Position numbers and translations under genes: made by a program | The notes under the pieces: model-generated | The model's database searches: none | The model's input: only the letters and a program-made list of their open reading frames with translations | What the model was told of the DNA's origin: nothing | Part shown: in pieces, positions 26,814 through 36,092 of the stretch | Layout of the letters: every line of letters begins with the position of its first letter | Position numbering within the stretch: the stretch's first letter is position 1 | Origin: CAIWHR01 sp963823215 | Lineage (GTDB): Bacteria; Pseudomonadota; Gammaproteobacteria; Burkholderiales; Casimicrobiaceae | Direction: 5' to 3' | Length of the DNA: 64,000 bases | Assembly: GCA_963823215.1 (NCBI GenBank) | Contig: CAWGKT010000003.1 | Location: 186,001-250,000, forward strand

Positions 26814-26894
26814 ATGCAGCAATCAGGGGCCGATCCGCGAAGCCCCCAAAGCGTCAGGTGCTGTCATCGTCAAAACTTTGATACGGGGAAATTC

Positions 26895-28166
26895 ATGGAA
26901 CGCAGAACTGCTTTGAAACGACTCGCGCTGTCCGCGGCGCTTGCGGTGGGCGGGCTCACGGCCGGTACGCAGGTGTTTGCCGCCGAGGGCACGATCAAGG
27001 TCGGCGTCCTCCACTCGTTGTCCGGCACGATGGCGATCAGCGAAACGGTACTGAAGGACGTGACGCTGATGGCGATCGACGAGATCAACGCGAAGGGCGG
27101 CGTCCTCGGCAAGAAGCTCGAGCCGGTCGTCGTGGATCCCGCGTCGAACTGGCCGCTGTTCGCCGAAAAGGCGCGACAGCTGATTGCGCAGGACAAGGTC
27201 GCCGTCGTGTTCGGCTGCTGGACGAGCGTGTCGCGCAAGTCGGTGCTGCCCGTGTTCGAGGAATTGAACGGCCTTCTGTTCTACCCCGTGCAGTACGAAG
27301 GCGAAGAACTGTCGAAGAACGTCTTCTACACGGGGGCTGCGCCGAACCAGCAGGCGATTCCCGCGGTCGAGTACCTGATGAGCAAGGAAGGCGGTGGCGC
27401 CAAGCGCTGGGTGCTGCTCGGCACCGACTACGTCTATCCGCGCACGACGAACAAGATCCTGCGCGCATTCCTGAAGTCGAAGGGCGTGGCCGACAAGGAC
27501 ATCGACGAGAAATACACGCCGTTCGGCCACAGCGACTACCAGACGATCGTCGCCGACATCAAGAAATTCGCCGCCGGCGGCAAGACCGCGGTGGTGTCGA
27601 CGATCAACGGTGACTCCAACGTGCCGTTCTACAAGGAATTGGGCAACCAGGGTCTGAAGGCCACCGACGTGCCGGTCATCGCGTTCTCGGTCGGCGAGGA
27701 AGAGCTGCGCGGCGTAGACACCAAGCCGCTCGTCGGGCACCTCGCCGCGTGGAACTACTTCATGTCGCTGAAGAACCCGGCCAACGACGCGTTCAGGAAG
27801 CAGTGGGCCGACTACGCGAAGGCGAAGAAGCTGCCGGGCGCCGACAAGCCGTTGACCAACGATCCGATGGAAGCGGCCTACGTCGGGATCCACATGTGGG
27901 CGCAGGCGGTGGCCAAGGCGAAGTCGACCGACACCGACAAGGTCGTCGCGGCGATGGCAGGACAGACCTTCAAGGCGCCTGACGGCTTCACGATCAAGAT
28001 GGACGAAAAGAATCACCATCTCTGGAAGCCGGTGTTCATCGGCGAGGTGCAGGCGAACGGCCAGTTCAACGTCGTCTGGAAGACGCCGGGCCCGATCCGC
28101 GCGCAGCCGTGGAGCCAGTACATCGAAGGCAACGAGAAGAAGAAGGACGGTCCGGCAAACATGTAG
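26895..28166 (+). CDS. urtA: Urea ABC transporter, periplasmic substrate-binding protein
   Basis: A 423-residue UrtA. A twin-arginine-like or Sec signal (MERRTALKRLALSAALAVGG, cleavage near VFA-A) precedes the type I periplasmic-binding fold. Family markers are IKVGVLHSLSGTMAISETVL, FGCWTSVSRKSVLPVFEE, LLFYPVQYEGEE and GTDYVYPRTTNKI. It binds urea and amides for import. First gene of urtABCDE, directly downstream of the urease operon, so uptake and hydrolysis are linked. ATG 26895 is used; the upstream open frame lacks a signal peptide start. Confidence 0.96.
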   Translation: MERRTALKRLALSAALAVGGLTAGTQVFAAEGTIKVGVLHSLSGTMAISETVLKDVTLMAIDEINAKGGVLGKKLEPVVVDPASNWPLFAEKARQLIAQDKVAVVFGCWTSVSRKSVLPVFEELNGLLFYPVQYEGEELSKNVFYTGAAPNQQAIPAVEYLMSKEGGGAKRWVLLGTDYVYPRTTNKILRAFLKSKGVADKDIDEKYTPFGHSDYQTIVADIKKFAAGGKTAVVSTINGDSNVPFYKELGNQGLKATDVPVIAFSVGEEELRGVDTKPLVGHLAAWNYFMSLKNPANDAFRKQWADYAKAKKLPGADKPLTNDPMEAAYVGIHMWAQAVAKAKSTDTDKVVAAMAGQTFKAPDGFTIKMDEKNHHLWKPVFIGEVQANGQFNVVWKTPGPIRAQPWSQYIEGNEKKKDGPANM

Positions 28167-28184
28167 CAGGGGCGTTTTGGCCCG

Positions 28185-28224
28185 ACGGCGGCGGCAGCGG
28201 CCTGTGATCGCCTGCTGCCGCCGT
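28185..28224 (+). terminator. Stem-loop between urtA and urtB
   Basis: ACGGCGGCGGCAG (28185-28197) pairs with CTGCTGCCGCCGT (28212-28224) over 13 bp with one mismatch and a 14-nt loop. No U tract follows, so it more likely protects the 3' end of a processed urtA message or attenuates than terminates fully. This is usual after an abundantly needed binding-protein gene. Confidence 0.5.
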
Positions 28225-28261
28225 TCCGTCGTGCGTTGCACCTTTGTCCAGGCTGCCCACC

Positions 28262-29887
28262 ATGATCCGTTCCCGGCACTACGGTCGTCACGTCGTTGCG
28301 ATGCTTGCCGTTCCCTTGCTCGTGGCGCTCGTGTCGACCGGGGCGCAGGCGATCGCGCCGGAGCTCGTCCGCGATCTTGCCTTCGGCGAGAACGATGCGA
28401 AGGTCAAGGCCATTGCAGGGGTCGTCGCCAGCGGCGACAGCGGCGCGCTTCTCCTGCTGCAGGCGCTGCAGGACGGCGAAGTGCAGACTGCAGGTGAAAG
28501 GGCGCTGCAGGTCAAGGGCGACATCGCGATCGATCTTGCCACCGGCAAGTCGGTCGCGCCGTTGCCGGAGACGCGCGACGATGTCGTGCTCAACAACCGC
28601 GTGCGGCGCGAGCTCGCCACTGCAATCGCAGCGCTGAAGCTCGCTTCGGACGATCGTGCGACCAGGTTTGCGGCAGCGAACGAGCTGCAGCGGGGCGCTG
28701 ACGAGGAAATGCTGCCGGTCATCCAGCGCGCATTGGCCAAGGAGCCGGACGCGCAGATCAAGGCACTGCTGATGCTGACCGAGGCCACGGTGCAACTGGG
28801 AAGCACGAATAAGTCCGTGCGCCTGGCGGCGATTCGCGCGCTGGCCGAGAGCAGGGATCCCAATACCAAGACGCTGCTCCTGCCCCTGCTCGAAAGGAAG
28901 GGCGGCGACTTCGCCGAGCCCGACAGCGACGTACGAGCAGAAGCCGAGCTGTCGTTACGCGCGATCGAAAGCCGCCTTGCCACGGGCGAGATGGTGGGCC
29001 GGGTGTTCAGCGGCGTCAGCCTCGGCAGCGTGCTGCTGCTCGCGGCGCTTGGGCTCGCGATCACCTACGGCTTGATGGGCGTCATCAACATGGCGCATGG
29101 CGAGCTGATCATGATCGGCGCGTACGCCACGTACATGGTGCAGAACCTGTTCCGCGGCCACCTGCCCGGGGCGTTTGACTGGTACCTGGCGGCGGCGGTC
29201 CCGGTGGCGTTCGCGGCATCCGCGCTCGTCGGCATCGCGCTCGAGCGCAGTGTCATCCGGTTCCTGTACGGCCGCCCGCTCGAAACGCTGCTCGCCACGT
29301 GGGGCATAAGCCTCATCCTGATTCAATCGATGCGCACGCTGTTCGGCGCGCAGAACGTGCAGGTGGAGAACCCGGTCTGGATGTCGGGGGGCATCCACCT
29401 CTTCTCGAATCTCGTGCTGCCGTGGAACCGGATCGTCATCATCGGGTTTGCCGCCGTGATCGTCGTGCTGATCGCCGTACTCCTCACGCGCACGCGGCTC
29501 GGCCTTTTCGTGCGCGGCGTCACGCAGAATCGGCCGATGGCGGGTTGCCTCGGCGTGCCGACCGGGCGCGTCGACACATTGGCATTCGGGCTTGGCTCCG
29601 GCATCGCGGGGCTCGCCGGCTGTGCGCTGTCGCAGATCGGCAATGTCGGACCGGACCTCGGACAGACGTACATCGTCGACTCGTTCATGGTGGTGGTGCT
29701 GGGCGGCGTGGGGCAGCTCGCGGGAACCGTCTATGCGGCGATGGGTCTCGGGGTCGCGAACAAGTTCCTTGAGGCGTGGTCGGGTGCCGTGCTCGCGAAG
29801 ATCGCAGTGCTGGTCTTCATCATCGTGTTCATCCAGAAACGCCCGCAGGGCCTCTTCGCGCTCAAGGGGCGCATGGCCGAAAGCTAG
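28262..29887 (+). CDS. urtB: Urea ABC transporter permease UrtB
   Basis: A 541-residue permease of the LivH type. A signal-like N-terminus is followed by a long ~230-residue extracytoplasmic helical-repeat region, characteristic of UrtB but not LivH. The membrane domain starts near residue 250 (GRVFSGVSLGSVLLLAALGLAITYGLMGVINMAHGE in family terms, seen as AITYGLMGVINMAHGEL). C-terminus ends IQKRPQGLFALKGR. ATG 28262 is preferred to the TTG at 28244. Confidence 0.95.
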   Translation: MIRSRHYGRHVVAMLAVPLLVALVSTGAQAIAPELVRDLAFGENDAKVKAIAGVVASGDSGALLLLQALQDGEVQTAGERALQVKGDIAIDLATGKSVAPLPETRDDVVLNNRVRRELATAIAALKLASDDRATRFAAANELQRGADEEMLPVIQRALAKEPDAQIKALLMLTEATVQLGSTNKSVRLAAIRALAESRDPNTKTLLLPLLERKGGDFAEPDSDVRAEAELSLRAIESRLATGEMVGRVFSGVSLGSVLLLAALGLAITYGLMGVINMAHGELIMIGAYATYMVQNLFRGHLPGAFDWYLAAAVPVAFAASALVGIALERSVIRFLYGRPLETLLATWGISLILIQSMRTLFGAQNVQVENPVWMSGGIHLFSNLVLPWNRIVIIGFAAVIVVLIAVLLTRTRLGLFVRGVTQNRPMAGCLGVPTGRVDTLAFGLGSGIAGLAGCALSQIGNVGPDLGQTYIVDSFMVVVLGGVGQLAGTVYAAMGLGVANKFLEAWSGAVLAKIAVLVFIIVFIQKRPQGLFALKGRMAES

Positions 29888-29914
29888 CGCTCGCCAGCGA
29901 GGAGACGGTCGACG

Positions 29915-31126
29915 ATGAACGCCATGCTGCCTCTCCCGGTGCGACCTATCCTGGCGGCGCCATCGCATCCTCTCCTGACGCGCGGAGGATGGTCGGCGAT
30001 CGTGTTCGTCGCCTGCGTACTGTTCATCCTCGTGCCCTGGCTGAATCTCTGGCTGCCCGCGGGCCACGCGTTCCATGTCCCGGACTATTTCGTCTCCCTT
30101 GCGGGCAAGATCATGTGTTACGCGATCGTGGCGCTGGCGATGGACCTGATCTGGGGTTACACGGGCATATTGTCGCTCGGCCACGGGCTCTTCTTTGCGC
30201 TGGGCGGCTACGCGATGGGGATGTACCTGATGCGCTCGATCGGCACGGAGGGGGTCTACCAGAGCGAGCTGCCCGATTTCATGGTCTTCCTGGACTGGAA
30301 GGCCTATCCCTGGTACTGGAGCTTCACCGACCAGTTCTGGTACGCGCTGCTGCTCGTCGTGCTGGTGCCGGGCCTGCTCGCGCTCGTCTTCGGCTACTTC
30401 GCCTTCCGCTCGCGGATCAAAGGCGTCTACTTCTCGATCATCACGCAGGCGCTGACGTTCGCGTTCATGCTGCTGTTCTTCCGCAACGACACGGGATTCG
30501 GCGGCAACAACGGCTTCACCGATTTCAAGCGTATCCTCGGCTTCCCGATTGCCACGCCGGGAACGCGGATGGTGCTGTTCATGGCCACCGGCGCTGCGCT
30601 GCTCGCCGCGTTTCTTCTCGGCCGCTATATCGTGACCTCGCGGCTCGGGCGTGTGCTCACGGCGATCCGCGACGCCGAAAGCCGCGTCATGTTCTGCGGC
30701 TACAATCCGCTGCACTACAAGTTGTTCATCTGGACGCTGTCGGCCGTGTTGTGCGGCATCGCCGGCGCACTGTACGTGCCGCAGGTCGGCATCATCAATC
30801 CGGGCGAGATGTCGCCGGCGAACTCGATCGAGATTGCGATCTGGGCGGCCGTCGGCGGCCGCGGCACGCTCATGGGGCCGATTCTCGGTGCCTTCATCGT
30901 CAACGGCGCCAAGAGCTGGTTCACCGTGGCGTTTCCGGAGTTCTGGCTGTTCTTCCTCGGCCTCACGTTCATCTTGGTCACGCTGTTCCTGCCGCACGGC
31001 GTGATCGGGCTGCTGCGCCGCGGCGGGCAAGGCATGAGCGCCGCCGGGCCGTCCCAAGGCGCGAATTGCGCCCCCTTGGGGGGCAGCACAGCGGCGCCAG
31101 CCGCAAGCGTGGGGGCGGACCGATGA
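29915..31126 (+). CDS. urtC: Urea ABC transporter permease UrtC with repeat-encoded tail
   Basis: A 403-residue LivM-type permease with about ten membrane helices. Markers are MDLIWGYTGILSLGHGLFF, FFRNDTGFGGNNGFTDF and AVGGRGTLMGPILGAFIVN. The natural protein ends near LLRRGGQG; the last ~30 residues (MSAAGPSQGANCAPLGGS and beyond) are translated from a dispersed repeat. Its TGA overlaps the urtD ATG. Confidence 0.94.
   Translation: MNAMLPLPVRPILAAPSHPLLTRGGWSAIVFVACVLFILVPWLNLWLPAGHAFHVPDYFVSLAGKIMCYAIVALAMDLIWGYTGILSLGHGLFFALGGYAMGMYLMRSIGTEGVYQSELPDFMVFLDWKAYPWYWSFTDQFWYALLLVVLVPGLLALVFGYFAFRSRIKGVYFSIITQALTFAFMLLFFRNDTGFGGNNGFTDFKRILGFPIATPGTRMVLFMATGAALLAAFLLGRYIVTSRLGRVLTAIRDAESRVMFCGYNPLHYKLFIWTLSAVLCGIAGALYVPQVGIINPGEMSPANSIEIAIWAAVGGRGTLMGPILGAFIVNGAKSWFTVAFPEFWLFFLGLTFILVTLFLPHGVIGLLRRGGQGMSAAGPSQGANCAPLGGSTAAPAASVGADR
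31034..31120 (+). repeat. Dispersed repeat fused in frame to the urtC 3' end
   Basis: Starts ATGAGCGCCGCCGGGCCGTC, contains a CCCCCTTGGGGGG hairpin and ends AAGCGTGGGGGCGGA. Head and tail match the copy at 19229-19311. It occupies the last 29 codons of urtC and ends 3 bp before the urtD start codon. Confidence 0.8.
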
Positions 31127-31956
31127 CGGCTACGGACGTTCACGGCGTCGACGCGGGCCCCTCTGGCGCGCTCGCCGGAGCGGGCATGCGCGTGGCGACC
31201 CACGGCGTCGACACGACGCACGGGCCGATCCTCTATCTCGACGGCGTGTCGGTGAGCTTCGACGGGTTCAAGGCGCTGAACGACCTCAGCCTAACGATCG
31301 AAGACGGCGAACTGCGCTGCATCATCGGTCCCAACGGCGCCGGCAAGACGACGATGATGGACGTGATCACGGGCAGGACCCGCCCCGACGCGGGCACCGC
31401 ATTCTTCGGGCAGTCGATCGACCTCACCCAGCTCACCGAGGCCGAAATCGCGCACGCCGGCATCGGCCGCAAGTTCCAGAAGCCGACCGTGTTCGAGCAG
31501 CACTCCGTCTTCGAGAATTTCGAGCTCGCGATGAAGGCCGACAAGCGGGCGCGGACCGCGGTACGCGCGAGACTTTCCCGGGGCGAGCTCGGCCGGATCG
31601 CGGAAACGCTGGAGCTCGTCCAGTTGCGCGATCACGTGCATCGGTCGGCGGGGCTGCTTTCGCACGGCCAGAAGCAGTGGCTCGAGATCGGGATGCTGCT
31701 GATGCAGGAGCCGCGCTTGCTGCTGCTCGACGAGCCGGTGGCCGGCATGACCGACGACGAAACGATGCGGACGGCGGAGCTTTGCCTGTCTCTCGCCGGA
31801 AAGCACTCGGTGGTGGTCGTCGAGCACGACATGGACTTCATTGCGCGGATCGCACGCAAGGTTACCGTGCTGCACGAGGGCAGCGTGCTCGCCGAAGGGC
31901 CGATGGACGTCGTGCAGGCCGATCCGCGCGTCATCGAGGTCTACCTTGGACGATAG
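31123..31956 (+). CDS. urtD: Urea ABC transporter ATPase UrtD
   Basis: A 277-residue LivG-type ATPase. After a ~30-residue leader, Walker A is GPNGAGKTT (near residue 67), the signature LLSHGQKQWLEIGM, Walker B LLLLDEPVAGM and H-loop VVVVEHDMDF. It overlaps the urtC stop by 4 bp (ATGA). Confidence 0.95.
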   Translation: MTATDVHGVDAGPSGALAGAGMRVATHGVDTTHGPILYLDGVSVSFDGFKALNDLSLTIEDGELRCIIGPNGAGKTTMMDVITGRTRPDAGTAFFGQSIDLTQLTEAEIAHAGIGRKFQKPTVFEQHSVFENFELAMKADKRARTAVRARLSRGELGRIAETLELVQLRDHVHRSAGLLSHGQKQWLEIGMLLMQEPRLLLLDEPVAGMTDDETMRTAELCLSLAGKHSVVVVEHDMDFIARIARKVTVLHEGSVLAEGPMDVVQADPRVIEVYLGR

Positions 31957-31968
31957 GCGGAACTCCCC

Positions 31969-32661
31969 GTGCTGACGATCTCGGGTCTCAACCAGTACTA
32001 CGGCGGCAGCCATACGCTGCGCGATATCGCCTTCGCCGTGCCGTCGGGCGCGGTCACGGCGGTGCTGGGAAGAAATGGCGTCGGCAAGTCGACGCTGCTC
32101 AAGTGTCTTGCCGGCCTCCTGCCGGTGCGCTCGGGCGCGATTCAGTTCGACGGCGTCGACGTGACGCAACTGCCGCCCCACTCGCGCGCCCGGCTCGGGC
32201 TGGGTTACGTGCCGCAGGGCCGTGAGATCTTTCCGCGGCTCACGGTCCTCGAGAACCTGAAGCTCGGACTGGCAACGAAGCCTCCGGGCACGCCGATCCC
32301 GCCGCGCATCTTCGAGATGTTTCCGGTCCTGGCCGACATGCTGCACCGGCGCGGCGGTGATCTGTCCGGCGGGCAGCAGCAGCAGCTCGCGATCGGGCGC
32401 GCGCTGGCGATGGGCCCGAAACTGCTCGTGCTCGACGAGCCCACCGAGGGCATCCAGCCTTCGATCATCAAGGACATCGAGCGCGCCATCCGGCGCCTCG
32501 CCGCCGAGGGCGAGATGGCGATCCTGCTCGTCGAGCAGTATTACGATTTCGCCCGTTCGCTCGCCGACCGCTACGTCGTGCTCTCGCGCGGTGAAGTCGT
32601 GAAGGCCGGCAAGGGCGCCGACATGGACGCCGACGGCGTGCGCGCCTGCCTGACTGTCTGA
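31969..32661 (+). CDS. urtE: Urea ABC transporter ATPase UrtE
   Basis: A 230-residue LivF-type ATPase. Walker A GRNGVGKSTLLK, signature DLSGGQQQQLAIGRAL, Walker B LLVLDEPTEGIQPSI and the H-loop region LVEQYYDF match UrtE. The GTG at 31969 gives VLTISGLNQYYGGSHTL. Last gene of the urt operon; the 187-bp spacer to hemN carries an FNR-type box. Confidence 0.95.
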   Translation: MLTISGLNQYYGGSHTLRDIAFAVPSGAVTAVLGRNGVGKSTLLKCLAGLLPVRSGAIQFDGVDVTQLPPHSRARLGLGYVPQGREIFPRLTVLENLKLGLATKPPGTPIPPRIFEMFPVLADMLHRRGGDLSGGQQQQLAIGRALAMGPKLLVLDEPTEGIQPSIIKDIERAIRRLAAEGEMAILLVEQYYDFARSLADRYVVLSRGEVVKAGKGADMDADGVRACLTV

Positions 32662-32764
32662 GCGCGCCGGCCGCGCTCGAGTGGCACCTCTTCCGTGCCC
32701 TTTCCGCTGGAGGGGCAGGCCCCCGCTGTGGAGTCTTGCCCGGGCCCCGACCCATGGCCTCGGG

Positions 32765-32778
32765 TTGATCACGATCAA
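32765..32778 (+). promoter_or_regulatory. FNR/ANR box upstream of hemN
   Basis: TTGATCACGATCAA is a perfect match to the TTGAT-N4-ATCAA consensus. It is centred 77 bp upstream of the hemN ATG, and a GACAAT hexamer at 32801-32806 sits where a class II -10 would be. Oxygen-independent hemN genes are classic FNR/ANR targets. Confidence 0.8.
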
Positions 32779-32848
32779 GGTGACCTGTTGCGAGGCCGGT
32801 GACAATCGCCGGCATTCGCGGGAGTATCACCGCTTATCGGAAGCTGCC

Positions 32849-34246
32849 ATGGCCACTGCCGCTGCAGCCGACCTCGTCCTCGACACCGTCCTGGTGAAGA
32901 AGTACGACGGCTTCGGTCCTCGCTACACCTCGTACCCCACGGCCGATCGCTTTCACGCCGGCGTCACTGCCGAGCGGTACGTCGACGCGCTTCATGCGCG
33001 CAACCAGGAGCGGCCGACGGCGCCGCTCTCGCTGTACGTGCACATCCCGTTCTGCAACACGATCTGCTACTACTGCGCGTGCAACAAGGTGATCACCAAG
33101 GATCACGGGCGCAGCGCCAAGTACATCAAGTACGTGGGTCGCGAGATCGAGATCGTGAGCGGCCTCGTCGAAGGCGGCCCGAAGGTCGAGCAGCTGCACT
33201 GGGGCGGCGGCACGCCGACATTTCTCGCGCGCGACGAGATGTCGATGCTGATGGGCATGCTCCGCGGCCACTTCGCGTTCGCGGCGGACGCCGAGATCTC
33301 GATCGAGGTCGATCCGCGCAAGGTCTCCGCCGACGCAATCGGTTTCCTTGGACGGCTGGGCTTCAACCGGATCTCGGTGGGCATCCAGGATTTCGATCCG
33401 GCGGTCCAGCAGGCGGTCAACCGGATCCAGACGGAAGCGGAGACGATGACGGTGATCGACGCCGCGCGGGCGAACGGCTTCGTCTCGGTCAACGCCGACC
33501 TGATCTACGGACTGCCGCGGCAGACGGTGGCGGGATTCTCCGCCACGCTCGACAAGGTGATCGCGGCCTCACCCGACCGCATCGCCCTCTACAGCTACGC
33601 GCACGTGCCGCACCTGTTCAAGCCGCAGCGCCGGATCGACGTCGACGCGATGCCGGCGCCCGAGACGAAGCTCGCGATCCTCGCGCTCGCGATCGAGAAG
33701 CTCGGCGCGGCAGGCTACCTCTACATCGGGATGGATCACTTCGCGAAGCCGGGCGAGGAGCTCGCCATCGCGCAGGCGCGGAAGAAGTTGCACCGCAACT
33801 TCCAGGGCTATTCGACCAAGCCGGACTGCGACATGCTGGCGTTCGGCATCTCGGCGATCGGCAAGGTCGGCGCCGCGTACGTCGCGAACGTGAAGACGCT
33901 CGACGAATATTACGCCAGGCTCGACGCCGGCACGCTGCCGGTGATGCGCGGCGTCGAGCTTGCTGCCGACGACCTGATCCGCCGCGACGTCATCCAGAAG
34001 CTCATGTGCAATTTCGAGCTGGATTTTGCCGCGCTCGGCGCGCAGTACGGTATCGCGTTCGCCGACTATTTCGCGCCGGACCTGGCTGCGCTCGGCCCGC
34101 TCGCGGCCGACGGCCTGGTCGTGCTCACCGACCGTGACCTCAAGGTGACGATGCGCGGGCGGCTCCTCGTGCGGACGGTCGCGATGCACTTCGACCGGTA
34201 CCTGCGCGAGGCGCAGCAGAAAGCGCAGTACTCCCGCGTCATCTGA
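32849..34246 (+). CDS. hemN: Oxygen-independent coproporphyrinogen III dehydrogenase HemN
   Basis: A 465-residue radical SAM enzyme that makes protoporphyrinogen IX without O2. The cluster motif CNTICYYCACNK (CxxxCxxCxC) lies near residue 70, preceded by SLYVHIPF; YTSYPTADRFHAG near the N-terminus and LHWGGGTPTFL are true-HemN features that separate it from HemW. ATG 32849 is chosen over the open frame to 32681. Its stop overlaps the convergent hydrolase gene by 8 bp. Confidence 0.95.
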   Translation: MATAAAADLVLDTVLVKKYDGFGPRYTSYPTADRFHAGVTAERYVDALHARNQERPTAPLSLYVHIPFCNTICYYCACNKVITKDHGRSAKYIKYVGREIEIVSGLVEGGPKVEQLHWGGGTPTFLARDEMSMLMGMLRGHFAFAADAEISIEVDPRKVSADAIGFLGRLGFNRISVGIQDFDPAVQQAVNRIQTEAETMTVIDAARANGFVSVNADLIYGLPRQTVAGFSATLDKVIAASPDRIALYSYAHVPHLFKPQRRIDVDAMPAPETKLAILALAIEKLGAAGYLYIGMDHFAKPGEELAIAQARKKLHRNFQGYSTKPDCDMLAFGISAIGKVGAAYVANVKTLDEYYARLDAGTLPVMRGVELAADDLIRRDVIQKLMCNFELDFAALGAQYGIAFADYFAPDLAALGPLAADGLVVLTDRDLKVTMRGRLLVRTVAMHFDRYLREAQQKAQYSRVI

Positions 34247-35446
34247 GCCACTGGCGGATCCGCCGGTACACCTCGGGCCGGTCGAGCAGATCGAGGTGCC
34301 CGCAGGCGTGGGCGATCCACTGCCGCGACTTCGGAATGGCGAGATCGAGGGCCGGATTGCCGTGCAGGCCGAGCGCGCTCGCGAGCGGCACGAGCCCGTC
34401 GCCGGGCTGCCAGCGATGCCTGCGGGGTGGCTTGGCAGCCGTCGTGGCGCCGATGGCAAAGCAGCGCACGCCATCGGGCAGCGGCACGAAGCGCCGCCGA
34501 TCGCCGCGCGCGAAGCGGTCGCGCCCGTGCCAGTCCTCGTCGTCGAGGTTCCCGTAGCGCAGATCGGTGATGCCCGCGCTGCGAATCTTCCCCAGCCGCG
34601 CGAAAGGCGCGGTGTACGGACTGATCTCGAGCAGCGTGTCGATCCAGTTGCCGCCGCGCTCCATCGGCGCGCCGTGATGCGGCGTGCCGAGGAACACCAG
34701 CGTGCCGAGGCGCCGTGGCCACTCGTGGCAGGCGAGGGTACCGTAACGGCAGGCGCTGCGCGCGACGAGTCCGCCCATGCTGTGGGCGACGATCGCGAAT
34801 TCTTCCAGCGGCACCGGCCACTGCGCCACCAGCGTCTCCAGCGCTTCGGCCAGCTGCCTGCCGTTCGTCGAGATGTGCAGCCCCGTGTTGTAGTGCAGGT
34901 ATACGGGCGTGTAGCCGAGGTCGCGCGCGAGTGCGGCACCGTGGTCGTGACCCCGGCGGCTCCACTGCAGATCGTTGAGGCACAGGCCGTGCGCGAGCAC
35001 CAGCAGCTTGCCCGTGCACGCGGGGATGGCCGCGGCCAGCGCTCCGCGTTCCAATGCCAGCAGCCTTGCCGTGGCGACGAAAGCCGAGCGCAATCGCCAG
35101 CGGATTGCGGGTCTCGGTCAGATGGTCGCCCAGCACGCCATTCAGCGCAGCGACGATCGCTTCGCGGGCCGGCGACGGCTCGACGTGGCCGACCAGCGGG
35201 CGCGACACGCCCGAGCACGGCATCGATGCTCCCGCCCACGAGCCGGGTCACGCCGTGCACGCTGCGGTAGACCAGTCCCGTGATGCCGCGCGTGCGGCCC
35301 GCGGGCGGTGCTGCCAGTACGCCGGGTATCACGCGGATGGTGTGATGCATCGCCTCGACGAGGTCGGCGAGACCGCGGGTGGCGTCGATGGCAAGGCGGC
35401 TCGCGCCGCGCAGGTCGGAGAGGTGGTTGCGGTGCTTCGCCGGCAT
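34239..35446 (-). CDS. PGAP1-like alpha/beta hydrolase, two frameshifts as read
   Basis: Three consecutive reading frames make one ~401-residue protein. The start (ATG 35446, MPAKHRNHLSDLRGASRLAI) runs in frame to about 35200. The middle (PLVGHVEPSPAREAIVAALN) is in the next frame to about 35082. The rest, with lipase elbow AHSMGGL, LGTPHHGAPMERGGNW and C-terminal His GHLDLLD, is in the third. Each switch needs removal of one base, at GGG 35198-35200 and AAA 35080-35082. The fold suggests an esterase or lipase; substrate unknown. Its start overlaps the hemerythrin stop. Confidence 0.75.
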
Positions 35447-36003
35447 CACAGGCGCGGTAGCCGCGCCGGCGCCGTCGGATCGATGCCGCGGCGCGTGGCC
35501 ATCTCGTGTCCGATGGCCGCGAGGATCGCCGCGTCGAAGGTGCGGGCGGCGAGCGGGATCAACTCGCTTTCCTCCCGCGCAATGTGCGCGGCGTAGGCGG
35601 CGCGGACGTCGGCCACCTCTTTCGGCGACAGGTTCGCGCGCGCGCCCGCGGCGATGCCGGCCAGGCGCGGCCGCAGGCGACGCCACAGCGCGGCGAGTGC
35701 GGCATGCTCGCGCTCGAGGTCGCCGACCAGCATGTCGGCGTGGCCGGGCACCGCGTCGCGCAGACGGGGGAAGACGCTTGCCTCTTCGTCGGCGTGATGG
35801 TTGGGGGCCGCCGTGTCGAAGTACCTGAGAATGCCACGCGCGGCGGCGCGGGCATCGACGTCGCAGCCGTGCTCGGGCAGGTGCCGCTGCAGTCGCGCGA
35901 GCGTGGCGAGCTGGCGCTCGATGCGGCCGTGGCACGCTGCGAGCATGCCGAGCGGGTCGTCGAAGCTCGGCGCGGTGGCTTCGGAGAAGAGGTCGGTGGC
36001 CAT
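35446..36003 (-). CDS. Hemerythrin HHE-domain protein
   Basis: A 185-residue protein with helical hemerythrin-like metal-ligand motifs: ACHGRIERQL near residue 24, NHHADEE near 70, LEREHAAL near 100 and AHIAREESELIPLA near 140. Such proteins bind O2 or NO through a di-iron centre, or serve in iron repair. It begins 89 bp after boxA ends on the same strand, with its own GATTATAGT-like -10 nearby, and overlaps the hydrolase gene at its 3' end. Role in benzoate metabolism is conjecture. Confidence 0.85.
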   Translation of the reverse strand: MATDLFSEATAPSFDDPLGMLAACHGRIERQLATLARLQRHLPEHGCDVDARAAARGILRYFDTAAPNHHADEEASVFPRLRDAVPGHADMLVGDLEREHAALAALWRRLRPRLAGIAAGARANLSPKEVADVRAAYAAHIAREESELIPLAARTFDAAILAAIGHEMATRRGIDPTAPARLPRL

Positions 36004-36092
36004 GGGGACTTTGCCGTCGGCGACGGCGGAGGATAGGCCTCGATTATAGTCGGGCGAACGCACCGACGCGATTGCCGCGCCCGTCCCATCGT

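Noticed and set aside
28955..31057. 700-residue minus-strand open frame across urtB and urtC
   Set aside because: Antisense shadow with highly biased composition; both sense genes are clear permeases.
32681..32848. N-terminal extension of HemN
   Set aside because: The open frame covers the FNR box and spacer; MATAAAADLVLD at 32849 is followed directly by conserved HemN sequence.
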